DNA of 6,271 bases. Source: an uncultured Ruminococcus sp. Lineage in GTDB: Bacteria; Bacillota_A; Clostridia; Oscillospirales; Ruminococcaceae. Under the pieces are notes generated by a model. That model worked only from the letters and a program-made list of their open reading frames with translations, was not told where the DNA came from and made no database searches. The stretch spans positions 1 through 6,271 of the forward strand of contig CALFMA010000324.1 of assembly GCA_937880065.1 (NCBI GenBank), written 5' to 3'. Positions 1 to 5,554 of the stretch are shown here, in pieces. Every line of letters begins with the position of its first letter. Within the stretch, counting starts at the first letter, position 1. Position numbers and translations under genes: made by a program.

Positions 1-570
1 ATGTTTTTCGATAGCCTTACCGATTTCGCCTACAAATCCCCATGGTTTTGCAACCTCCATTCCTATCTCAAGGCATTCTTTTGCAACTTTTACTAGTTTC
101 TCACACTCGGGAGATGTTTGGCCTACAATGAACATGCGACTTGCATCTGCGTAATACCCATCAAGAATGGTGGTGATATCAACGTTTACGATGTCACCCT
201 CAAAGAATTCTTCTTCGTCGGAGGGAATACCGTGACACACCACTTCGTTGATACTGATACAACAACTCTTAGGGAATCCTTCATATCCGAGGCAAGCGGG
301 AATAGCGCCTTTGCTGATGATAAAATCATGTATCATTTTATCTAATTCAGCTGTAGTCATGCCTACCTTTATATGTTGTTCTGCTAAGTCAAGTGCGGCT
401 GTATTAATGATTCCGGCTTTGCGAATGCCTTCAATTTGTTCGGGAGTCTTTATTAAATCGCGAGTTGGCACCAAGATGCCTTTGTCTTGATATTCCAAGA
501 TGCGCTTGTCAAGTTCCGTTATAGGTTGCCCATTGGGAACCACCCACCTGTTTTTTCGTTTCTTCGCCAT
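1..570 (-). CDS. map: Type I methionine aminopeptidase, N-terminal part (runs off window)
   Basis: Cytosolic metalloprotease that removes the initiator methionine from nascent proteins. The 190 visible residues match the Map family through the fold core: KTPEQIEGIRKAG (about 41-53), CLGYEGFPKSCCISINEVVC (93-112), H113 in CHGIP, and the metal-ligand aspartates D131 (NVDIT) and D142 (ADASRMF). These are exactly 34 positions later than H79, D97 and D108 of E. coli Map. The remaining ligands (one His, two Glu) would lie beyond the window edge. The first ~40 residues form a basic then polar extension (starts MAKKRKNRWVV) absent from E. coli Map; my recollection is that such extensions occur in Bacteroidota Map paralogues. 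The ATG at 568-570 has no Shine-Dalgarno site but lies about 17 bp below a TAnnTTTG box. No secY or infA is adjacent, so this looks like a stand-alone copy rather than the ribosomal-operon one. Identity is secure; taxonomic placement is less so. Confidence 0.95.
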   Translation of the reverse strand, partial: MAKKRKNRWVVPNGQPITELDKRILEYQDKGILVPTRDLIKTPEQIEGIRKAGIINTAALDLAEQHIKVGMTTAELDKMIHDFIISKGAIPACLGYEGFPKSCCISINEVVCHGIPSDEEEFFEGDIVNVDITTILDGYYADASRMFIVGQTSPECEKLVKVAKECLEIGMEVAKPWGFVGEIGKAIEKH

Positions 571-587
571 AAGTTGCAATTTTAGCG

Positions 588-595
588 CAAAGTTA
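588..595 (-). promoter_or_regulatory. Bacteroidota-type -7 box (TAACTTTG) for map
   Basis: On the minus strand the sequence TAACTTTG matches the Bacteroidota primary-sigma -7 consensus TAnnTTTG. It sits 17 bp before the map ATG, giving a leader of only about ten bases, which fits Bacteroidota initiation without a Shine-Dalgarno site. No convincing TTTG -33 element was found at the usual spacing, so the call rests on the -7 box and position only. Confidence 0.5.
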
Positions 596-677
596 CAATT
601 TTAAATTGTATTGTGTGTGACGATAAGTCGAAAACGGTTAGAGATTAAGTCAAATTTAGATTTGATTTAGATTTTTC

Positions 678-707
678 GTCTATTTTGGCTCTCATATAAA
701 AATAGAC
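678..707. repeat. 9-bp perfect inverted repeat overlapping the long hairpin
   Basis: GTCTATTTT at 678-686 is the exact reverse complement of AAAATAGAC at 699-707, with a 12-base loop. Its right arm shares the three bases GAC (705-707) with the left arm of the longer inverted repeat, so the two hairpins cannot be fully formed together in one transcript. It may be part of a two-part terminator of the Sel1 gene. Confidence 0.6.
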
Positions 708-770
708 ATGTAATAAAATTGTTATATAAATTCAATGTAAAAATCCATATAACAAATTTTATTACATGTC
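705..770. repeat. Long near-perfect inverted repeat (23/24-bp arms, 19-nt loop)
   Basis: The left arm at 705-727 begins GACATGTAATAAAATT and the right arm at 747-770 ends AATTTTATTACATGTC. The arms are exact reverse complements except for one extra A in the right arm, separated by 19 bases. Read leftwards it is followed by CTATTTTTATAT, so it could act as a terminator for the Sel1 gene. The arms are unusually long and AT-rich for a classic intrinsic terminator, so a miniature palindromic element is an alternative. No clear target-site duplication was seen at its edges. Confidence 0.75.
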
Positions 771-899
771 ACGCAAAATATCATTCTCAAACTAATATCC
801 TTTAACTATAAGCATATCTCATTTGTAAATATCTTTATTGTAAAGAGATATAGGAGAACGAGAATTATTTATGATCATTGTATGTCTTTCTTTAGTTTA

Positions 900-2135
900 C
901 TATTGAAACTTCTTATTCCATACAACATTATTGGCTCTTATCTGGCCATTACCATAGTCACACTTTATTGTGAAGCAGACGCAATCTAAAGTGCCAGATG
1001 ATGGGAAATTATCGTCGGAAGTTACCGATATAAGGGCATCTTCATGTCCTTTGATGCCTAATTTCGAGTCTGTATTGAAGATTATTACTTCGACATTATA
1101 TTTTTTTCCATTATATCTTATATAAGCATCCTCAGCTAATGTAATTCTTCCTGTAGGATTAGGTGAGGTGTTGTATACTGAAAATGTAAACCATAGTTTA
1201 CCGCCACGGTGTTCTACATTGAAATATTTGATCTTAAATACGTTACTTCCTGTTAACTTAAGCTCTTTTAATTTTTTTTGATAATCCCAGCGTTCCTTTC
1301 TTTCTCTATAATCTTTAAAAATCACGTTTTTGAAGAAATTTGGGAAGTCATTTTTGTTTAAGTGTCCATCTTTTCCATCTTCATTGTTCTTATACAGATT
1401 TTCGTAGAGTAGGCTATACATCTCGTCATTCACAGCTTTGGAGTAAATACTTAAAGCTTTTTCAGCATCCATCGGAATTCCCAAACCTTCAGCATGTACC
1501 ATGGATAATAAAAGACTTGTAGGTCTTGTATTATTAGAATTATACATGTTATTAAGCAAGGTGGCAATTTCCTTTTGTTTGATTGAGTCATTTGCTTTGA
1601 TGAACAACATAACGTCATCTAAGTAATTTATAGTCCACTTTAATTTTGTATTCTTGTTTGACCATAGTTCATTACAGAATAGTGAAATAATAGAGTCTGG
1701 CGCTATCTTACATTCACTAAGTAATGATTCATAAAAATCATTCTTAAGTTCTTCATCAACATCACCTTGGTTTTGATAGATTACCTTCCACCCTTTAAAC
1801 TTATCTGCTTTTAAGTTTCCTTTGCCGTGATATAGATATAAACCGTATTTTGAATGCAAAGAACTAGGTAGTGTTTGCGTTTCATATTTGTTTGTTAGAA
1901 GTTGAGCGGCTTGTACTTGCTTATTTGTTTGGTCATAATAATTAAATAAAGCCACCACCGAAGGTTCGTAATTAGCTTCAGCAGCCATTTTGTAATATTT
2001 TTCTGCTTGCTTTTCGCTCTTAATAACTCCTTTTCCTTCCAAGAATAGACCACCAGCCAAATGCATAGCTTCCGCATTGCCTGCTTCTGCCAAAGGACGC
2101 AAAAGTTTTGCTGCCTGTGCAGATGTTACTAACAT
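900..2135 (-). CDS. Sel1-repeat protein with C-terminal beta-rich domain
   Basis: A 411-residue protein. The N-terminus is a Sel1-like (TPR-related) repeat: AAKLLRPLAEAGNAEAMHLA (8-27), then GLFLEGKG and QAEKYYKMAAEANY (43-56). A second recognisable unit is at about 206-235 (SMVHAEGLGI, then DAEKALSIYSKAV); the region between is probably helical but degenerate. Residues 240-295 are charged and lysine-rich. From about 297 the protein becomes beta-rich (FKIKYFNVEHRGGKLWFTFS, then YIRYNGKKYNVEV), suggesting a small beta-sandwich that I cannot name. Sel1 repeats mediate protein-protein contacts; no catalytic motif is visible. The start was set at the second in-frame ATG because AGGAGG lies 8 bases before it but only 2 bases before the ATG at 2141. 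There is no signal peptide or membrane segment, and the protein starts almost directly in a repeat, so it is either cytosolic or the 3' part of a longer ancestor. Confidence 0.8.
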   Translation of the reverse strand: MLVTSAQAAKLLRPLAEAGNAEAMHLAGGLFLEGKGVIKSEKQAEKYYKMAAEANYEPSVVALFNYYDQTNKQVQAAQLLTNKYETQTLPSSLHSKYGLYLYHGKGNLKADKFKGWKVIYQNQGDVDEELKNDFYESLLSECKIAPDSIISLFCNELWSNKNTKLKWTINYLDDVMLFIKANDSIKQKEIATLLNNMYNSNNTRPTSLLLSMVHAEGLGIPMDAEKALSIYSKAVNDEMYSLLYENLYKNNEDGKDGHLNKNDFPNFFKNVIFKDYRERKERWDYQKKLKELKLTGSNVFKIKYFNVEHRGGKLWFTFSVYNTSPNPTGRITLAEDAYIRYNGKKYNVEVIIFNTDSKLGIKGHEDALISVTSDDNFPSSGTLDCVCFTIKCDYGNGQIRANNVVWNKKFQ

Positions 2136-2143
2136 ACGCATAT

Positions 2144-2149
2144 CCTCCT
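2144..2149 (-). promoter_or_regulatory. Ribosome binding site AGGAGG of the Sel1-repeat gene
   Basis: A perfect AGGAGG lies 8 bases upstream of the ATG at 2133-2135. The upstream in-frame ATG at 2139-2141 would be only 2 bases away, too close for efficient initiation, and a TAG stop lies in frame just above it. The site therefore decides the start codon. Such a strong site is more typical of Firmicutes than of Bacteroidota. Confidence 0.75.
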
Positions 2150-2190
2150 AAAAAACTATATTTAATTTATTGAAATTTATACCCTAAGTG

Positions 2191-2203
2191 AGAACGTTGT
2201 TCT
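2191..2203. repeat. Short inverted repeat AGAAC-gtt-GTTCT
   Basis: A perfect 5-bp inverted repeat with a 3-base spacer, about 55 bp upstream of the Sel1-gene start. It is operator-like in size but could equally be a small leader hairpin or chance. Confidence 0.3.
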
Positions 2204-2260
2204 ATCAAAACACAAGAATTGACATAGTTTGCTCGTATGATTTTTACTATATGAGTATTT

Positions 2261-2300
2261 AATGGTTATTTTCAATAGATTACAATCCTTTTTAACCATT
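2261..2300. repeat. 8-bp perfect inverted repeat in the Sel1 leader
   Basis: AATGGTTA (2261-2268) and TAACCATT (2293-2300) are exact reverse complements separated by 24 bases. In a minus-strand transcript from the 2355-2383 promoter this would form a stem-loop in the 5' leader. Confidence 0.4.
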
Positions 2301-2344
2301 TCATAAACTACATATCAGTCGCAATTATCTGTTTCTTCCTATTA

Positions 2345-2364
2345 GATGTATATAATTATACATC
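2345..2364. repeat. Palindrome GATGTATA-taat-TATACATC over the -10 element
   Basis: A perfect 8-bp inverted repeat with a 4-base centre. It overlaps the TATAAT -10 hexamer of the leftward promoter, the arrangement expected for a repressor operator. There is no direct evidence for a bound protein, and no regulator gene is visible in the window. Confidence 0.5.
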
Positions 2365-2383
2365 ATATCAACAAAAAAATCAA
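2355..2383 (-). promoter_or_regulatory. Sigma-70/sigma-A type promoter (TTGATT-17-TATAAT)
   Basis: On the minus strand TTGATT (2378-2383) is followed after exactly 17 bases by a perfect TATAAT (2355-2360). The spacer is T-rich. It points towards the Sel1-repeat gene, whose start lies about 210 bp downstream, with no other gene between. This is the best canonical promoter in the window and is of a type not used by the Bacteroidota primary sigma factor. Confidence 0.55.
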
Positions 2384-2408
2384 ATATATTATAAAAAATC
2401 TCTGAGTT

Positions 2409-2420
2409 TGCCTTCGGGCA
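2409..2420. terminator. Small UUCG-type hairpin after the gene remnant (weak terminator)
   Basis: TGCC-TTCG-GGCA on the plus strand (TGCC-CGAA-GGCA on the minus strand) forms a short 4-bp stem with a tetraloop. On the minus strand it starts five bases after the remnant's stop codon and is followed, nine bases later, by ATTTTTTATA. It may be the remains of that gene's terminator, but the short stem and the gap before the T run make it weak. Confidence 0.35.
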
Positions 2421-2425
2421 GTAAT

Positions 2426-2533
2426 TTAATTTTCATGCATAACCGTACATACTTTTTTTATTGTATCGGCATCAAGACCTTCTCCGATAAACTGTACAAT
2501 ATCATGATGATTTTCAGAAATCAACCAATTATG
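2426..2533 (-). pseudogene. C-terminal remnant of an unidentified gene
   Basis: A 35-codon open stretch ending in TAA encodes a protein-like sequence: HNWLISENHHDIVQFIGEGL followed by DADTIKKVCTVMHEN. The composition (helical, with a 'G-LDADTIKKV' turn) looks like real coding DNA rather than the surrounding AT-rich spacer. It has no start codon with a ribosome binding site; a TAA precedes it in frame and the DNA beyond 2534 is nearly pure AT. A hairpin and T run follow its stop as for a true gene end. It is probably the 3' end of a gene whose front was lost, perhaps when the neighbouring tnpB element inserted or excised. The parent family is not recognised, and it is not the missing end of the AAA gene, which looks complete. 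Confidence 0.45.
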
Positions 2534-2600
2534 TTATTAAAAATATTAAACTTAATAAAAATAATATAAAATTTTATTAAAACATATTTTATTTATTGTT
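2534..2600. repeat. AT-only spacer with 9-bp inverted repeat (2552-2580)
   Basis: The DNA between the gene remnant and the tnpB 3' end is almost entirely A and T. TTAATAAAA (2552-2560) pairs perfectly with TTTTATTAA (2572-2580) around 11 bases. It could be the outer right-end hairpin of the tnpB element or only low-complexity sequence. Confidence 0.35.
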
Positions 2601-2700
2601 CAACCCAGGACTAACCCAAGTTTACTACAACCGGGTGTAACACACACCCTATATCCCATTTTATTGGGAATACTTTCTTTAATATCTGATATGCACCGTT
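2601..2700 (-). ncRNA. Possible omega/reRNA scaffold at the tnpB 3' end
   Basis: TnpB proteins usually use a guide RNA transcribed from the 3' end of tnpB and the element's right end, with the guide lying just beyond that end. Here a stable hairpin, GGGTGT-gtgtt-ACACCC on the minus strand (2633-2649), lies within the last 40 bases of tnpB. Downstream are further C/G-rich blocks (CCCGG at 2631-2635, CTTGGG at 2616-2621, CCTGGG at 2603-2608) unlike the surrounding AT-rich DNA. The location and hairpin fit an omega RNA; its exact ends and guide are inferred. Confidence 0.3.
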
Positions 2701-3846
2701 TAAGTCTGCATTTATCAGCTTATTTTCGTTTGATCTGAATAAACCCCTGTGTACTCTTCTGGATTTATTGTAATTCTCTTTTACCGGTTCTTCATTATCT
2801 ATAAAACTCGTTCCGCTTGTATAGCTCTCTTCGGTCTCTATGACGGCTACACCATATTCTTCTGCTTTGTAACGAATCATATCTATAAATCTTGTAAAAG
2901 GGATCTGCACGAAAGTCTGATTATTTTTCCGACCAATATCAGCGTGTTGTTTCCATTCTTTGTTGTTGCCTACAACAATGGTATTGATGTTGTTTTCTCT
3001 GCAATAATCAACGATATATCTGCTTGCTTTGTGTAGGTAGTCTTCTATTTTTGAATTACGTTTTACTGTTAGTTTATGCATTCTTAAAGAGTAATCGTTA
3101 TTGTTCATTCTTTTTGCAACTTCTCGATAATGACTGATTTTTTTGTTATAGTATTTGTTTATTGACTTTAACGGTTTACCGTTAATAATAAAAGCATTGT
3201 CTGATATGTTATTGCAAACAGTAGCAAGGTTATCCACACCTATATCAATTCCTATATATCTGTTGTTATCGGGCTTTTCTTTCAAAACAGCTACTGTGTA
3301 CACCACTTCCACGACTATTCTGTTTCTTCTTGGCAAAAAACGAACCTGTTGAAATGATACTGCATTATCGTTTTTAATAAATTCAGGAGTTATTTCAAAA
3401 CCGCAGAATGTTTTCGGAAACTTGATTTTTCCGTTCTGTAGTTTGCAGTTCTGATTGGTAAGTATAAGGATATATTGACCGTCTTTTTTAAGATATTTCG
3501 GTAGTTTGGGTCTGCCGAGATATTTATCTTTGTGTTTTTTCCAGTCTTTTATACTCGTAAAAAACGATTTCCAGTTCTTGCAGAGCAGTCTTAACGTTTG
3601 TTGTGCTGTCTGTGCGGTGGGCATGCTTTGATAATCAGGATAGTCATAGTCTTTTTTCAGGATTTTATCAAGTTCTCCGTAACTGACTAAAATATTTTCT
3701 TTGGTAAACTTGTTACGAATTATATAGTTTGCATGATTATACAGATTTTTAGACTTATGACAGAAATCCATCAGCATAGGAAAATAACTGCATGATGATT
3801 TGATTACATGTTTTTCTACTCTTGTAGCTGTTATTAGTTCACTCAT
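2611..3846 (-). CDS. tnpB: TnpB-family RNA-guided nuclease/transposase accessory protein, atypical catalytic site
   Basis: A 411-residue, full-length TnpB-like protein. The N-terminal half is the helical/OB-type nucleic-acid binding part (FCHKSKNLYNHANYIIRNKF at 28-47; GRPKLPKYLKK at 111-121). The RuvC-like domain starts at YIGIDIGVDNLATV with D201 as first catalytic acid. The RuvC-II strand reads TIVVGNNKEWKQ (289-300): G293 stands where a glutamate (as in 'IxIEDL') is usual. QIPFTRF (314-320) is the conserved helix start. The usual CxxC zinc ribbon is missing; instead ETEESYTSGTSFID (337-350) and RGLFRS occur. RuvC-III is intact at INADLNGAYQIL with D381. This pattern recalls a Clostridia TnpB group with an 'EESYTS' motif. 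Family proteins bind an RNA made from the element's right end and cut matching DNA; activity here depends on whether E339/E340 replaces the missing acid. The ATG at 3844-3846 follows a nine-base Shine-Dalgarno site. Confidence 0.9.
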   Translation of the reverse strand: MSELITATRVEKHVIKSSCSYFPMLMDFCHKSKNLYNHANYIIRNKFTKENILVSYGELDKILKKDYDYPDYQSMPTAQTAQQTLRLLCKNWKSFFTSIKDWKKHKDKYLGRPKLPKYLKKDGQYILILTNQNCKLQNGKIKFPKTFCGFEITPEFIKNDNAVSFQQVRFLPRRNRIVVEVVYTVAVLKEKPDNNRYIGIDIGVDNLATVCNNISDNAFIINGKPLKSINKYYNKKISHYREVAKRMNNNDYSLRMHKLTVKRNSKIEDYLHKASRYIVDYCRENNINTIVVGNNKEWKQHADIGRKNNQTFVQIPFTRFIDMIRYKAEEYGVAVIETEESYTSGTSFIDNEEPVKENYNKSRRVHRGLFRSNENKLINADLNGAYQILKKVFPIKWDIGCVLHPVVVNLG

Positions 3847-3854
3847 TTTTTACA

Positions 3855-3863
3855 GATCACCTC
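3855..3863 (-). promoter_or_regulatory. Extended Shine-Dalgarno site GAGGTGATC of tnpB
   Basis: GAGGTGATC on the minus strand is fully complementary over nine bases to the usual 3' end of bacterial 16S rRNA (GATCACCTC). It ends 8 bases before the tnpB ATG. Such a long match predicts strong initiation in a Shine-Dalgarno-using host and suggests a Firmicutes origin for the element. Confidence 0.7.
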
Positions 3864-3896
3864 TTTTATAAAAATTTCAATATATATTTTATTATT

Positions 3897-5483
3897 TTAA
3901 ATATTATTTGCTACTATATCAACCTTCTCAATAACACATTCATGCTTTTTATTTTCCTTGTCATAGCTGACTCCAACAAGCAATACTTCTTTTCCATAAC
4001 CTTTAAGATTACCGACATAACGTTTTTCTTTTATCTGCTTTATTGCCGTATCTGCATCTTTATCCCATTTAAGTTCAATTATCATTGCAGGTTTATCTCC
4101 CGAATCAGCTCTTGGTATCATTGCAATGTCTGCAAATCCTTTTCCCGAAGGAAATTCCCTGATTACATTGTAATATGCCGGTGCTGTGAAATATGCCATT
4201 GTTATTACACAACTGAGTGCGTTTTCATCGCTGTATTTTAAAATCGATGTATAGGTTTCGTGTGAAAGTTCAAGGAGTTCTGCTACTTTTTTGGCATCTC
4301 CGTGTATCGTTGCATAAAGCAATTCTTCACATCTTGAAATTGATTTTGATATTTCACTCCATTTTCCTTTTGAAAGCGCCGACTGATATGCCTCTTTTAT
4401 TTCATAGTTAGGTATATATGCTGATTTTTCATTTTTGTCGTAGCCGAGATATCCAAGATGAATAAGTGCTGTCAACACTTCATCTTTTGATTCAATCAAT
4501 GATAAATCATTCTGAAATGTTTTGGTATTTACAAATATTTTTTCGCCTGCAAGCATTCTTGTGATATCTTCTTTCAACCCATCAAAATTCATGGTTATAA
4601 ACTTATTTATTGTTCCGAATGCCGATGTGTTTTTCCAGTACGCTTCAAGTTTTTTACGCGTTACCGCCATATAAACGGAATTTGGATTGTACATGTGTTT
4701 TCCGTTTATAAGATATCCGTTGTACCACTCTTTTATAGAATCTTTATTCATATTAAATCTGTTACACAATGTTTCTACTTCTGCTTCTGTAAAACCAAAA
4801 TATGTTGTAAATTCTTCTGAGTCAATCATCGTGTATTCCAGAAAATTATTCAGTGCCGACTCGTCTTCGATTTTCTTTATCGGCAGTATTCCCGTTATAT
4901 ATCCAAGCGCAAGAAATTCTTTGGATTCTCTGCTTTTAAACAGCGAGTGAAGAAATTGAAGATATTCATGCACCAAATCCGGCTTGTCTGAAAAATTTCT
5001 TATCACACAATCCCACTCGTCGATTATAATAACAAATGGAATTGTTGATACCTGACACACCTGATTAAGTATTGTTGCAAATGGATTGTCTATATCCATT
5101 ATCTGCGGATATTCTGATTTCATTTCATTGTATATCAGTTCTATTATTTTTGATACCAGATTTTCCTTATAATAGTCTGCAAATGATGATATATCCAGAT
5201 GAATTACATTATATTTATTCAGATGTTTTTCAAAATCTGCGGATTTTGATATTTCAAGATTTGAAAATATTTCTTTTGAGTCACAACCTCTGCTGTAATA
5301 TGCATCTATCATTTCTGCCGCCTGTGATTTTCCGAAACGGCGTGCATGGCTTACTGATATACAATTTCTTTCGATAAAAAGTTTATTGTTAAGTATATTT
5401 AAAAGTCCGCTTTTATCAATGTATATCTCATTATTTATAGCTTTTTTAAATCCTTGATTTGATGGATTGAAGTACATTCCCAT
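3897..5483 (-). CDS. AAA-ATPase-like protein with C-terminal PD-(D/E)XK nuclease-like domain
   Basis: A 528-residue protein with the architecture of the AAA-ATPase_like plus PDDEXK_9 family common in gut Clostridia and Bacteroidota. After an opening IYIDKSGLL (20-28) comes the family's modified P-loop HARRFGKSQ (46-54; K52, S53) and the Walker B strand PFVIIIDEWD (149-158; D155, E156). EEFTTYFGFTEAEV (223-236) and EWYNGYLINGKHMYNPNSV (252-270) are the expected downstream helical motifs. The C-terminus carries the nuclease-like signature: D452 in KGFADIAMIP, E470 and K472 in MIIELKWDK, and the QIKEKRY helix (483-489). The active-site pattern looks complete. The biological role of the family is not established; defence, DNA mobility or signalling are proposed. 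The ATG at 5481-5483 was chosen because GGAGG lies 7 bases upstream; a TTG at 5501 lies on the wrong side of that site. Read leftwards, the gene follows the HAD gene by 71 bp and precedes tnpB by 50 bp. Confidence 0.9.
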   Translation of the reverse strand: MGMYFNPSNQGFKKAINNEIYIDKSGLLNILNNKLFIERNCISVSHARRFGKSQAAEMIDAYYSRGCDSKEIFSNLEISKSADFEKHLNKYNVIHLDISSFADYYKENLVSKIIELIYNEMKSEYPQIMDIDNPFATILNQVCQVSTIPFVIIIDEWDCVIRNFSDKPDLVHEYLQFLHSLFKSRESKEFLALGYITGILPIKKIEDESALNNFLEYTMIDSEEFTTYFGFTEAEVETLCNRFNMNKDSIKEWYNGYLINGKHMYNPNSVYMAVTRKKLEAYWKNTSAFGTINKFITMNFDGLKEDITRMLAGEKIFVNTKTFQNDLSLIESKDEVLTALIHLGYLGYDKNEKSAYIPNYEIKEAYQSALSKGKWSEISKSISRCEELLYATIHGDAKKVAELLELSHETYTSILKYSDENALSCVITMAYFTAPAYYNVIREFPSGKGFADIAMIPRADSGDKPAMIIELKWDKDADTAIKQIKEKRYVGNLKGYGKEVLLVGVSYDKENKKHECVIEKVDIVANNI

Positions 5484-5490
5484 GATTGTG

Positions 5491-5495
5491 CCTCC
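5491..5495 (-). promoter_or_regulatory. Ribosome binding site GGAGG of the AAA-ATPase gene
   Basis: GGAGG is separated by 7 bases from the ATG at 5481-5483. It rules out the longer reading that would begin at the TTG at 5499-5501, because that codon lies upstream of the ribosome binding site. Confidence 0.8.
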
Positions 5496-5515
5496 ATTCA
5501 ATTGATATATACATA

Positions 5516-5544
5516 AGTATAGAATTTTTTATTTACCATTTTAA
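5516..5544 (-). promoter_or_regulatory. Possible promoter before the AAA-ATPase gene
   Basis: TATACT (5516-5521) matches five of six bases of a -10 box, with TTAAAA (5539-5544) 17 bases further upstream as a poor -35. It sits in the 71-bp gap after the HAD gene. In such AT-rich DNA a match of this quality may be chance, so the AAA gene may instead be read from a promoter upstream of the HAD gene. Confidence 0.25.
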
Positions 5545-5554
5545 ATTTAAAAAA

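Larger units (their letters stand above)
571..899. other. Intergenic region between the Sel1-repeat gene and map
   Basis: AT-rich, non-coding on both strands. It holds the map promoter box next to the gene, a small hairpin TCAAAT-ttag-ATTTGA (650-665), two larger overlapping inverted repeats (listed separately), and an imperfect repeat near the Sel1 stop in which ATATCTC (814-820) can pair with GAGATAT (845-851). Both flanking genes read leftwards, so these structures lie downstream of the Sel1 gene and upstream of the map promoter. No open reading frame with a recognisable start or product was found here. Confidence 0.6.
2136..2425 (-). other. Long AT-rich leader and promoter region of the Sel1-repeat gene
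   Basis: This stretch carries no gene of normal size. From the promoter at 2355-2383 a transcript would have a leader of about 210 bases before the Sel1 start. It contains two stem-forming repeats: AATGGTTA (2261-2268) with TAACCATT (2293-2300) around a 24-base loop, and AGAAC-gtt-GTTCT (2191-2203). A ten-codon reading frame (minus strand, 2272-2304, MKWLKRIVIY) lies inside the first stem-loop but has no ribosome binding site. I do not recognise a known riboswitch. Confidence 0.45.
2600..3895 (-). mobile_element. IS200/IS605-type element with tnpB only (ends approximate)
   Basis: The segment consists of a single tnpB gene with short AT-rich flanks, the organisation of non-autonomous IS200/IS605-group elements that lack the tyrosine transposase TnpA. 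These elements have no terminal inverted repeats or target duplications, so the ends cannot be read off directly. The left end must lie in the 50 bp between the AAA gene stop and the tnpB start, where a TTGAA occurs. The right end probably lies within about 80 bp after the tnpB stop, where GGTTGAAC occurs. Limits given are therefore approximate. Confidence 0.4.

Noticed and set aside
118..490. Plus-strand open frames at 118-345 and 248-490
   Set aside because: They are antisense to the conserved map coding sequence and show no family features.
1340..1522. Plus-strand open frame inside the Sel1-repeat gene
   Set aside because: Antisense shadow of the Sel1 coding frame with no ribosome binding site or recognisable motif.
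2219..2250. Plus-strand TTGACA near 2220 as a rightward promoter
   Set aside because: No -10 element at acceptable spacing and no rightward gene follows.
2272..2304. Ten-codon leader peptide gene (MKWLKRIVIY)
   Set aside because: No ribosome binding site and no run of regulatory codons; kept only as part of the leader description.
2749..3352. Plus-strand open frames with hydrophobic character at 2749-3036 and 3155-3352
   Set aside because: They are antisense to conserved TnpB motifs; the hydrophobic look comes from reading Lys/Asn/Glu codons in reverse.
2534..3896. Exact IS200/IS605 ends with subterminal hairpins
   Set aside because: The flanks are so AT-rich that many weak hairpins are possible; no pair of left and right ends could be fixed without other copies.
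3942..5377. Several plus-strand frames rich in Phe, Ile and Cys opposite the AAA gene
   Set aside because: Antisense shadows of a gene with intact Walker and PD-(D/E)XK motifs.
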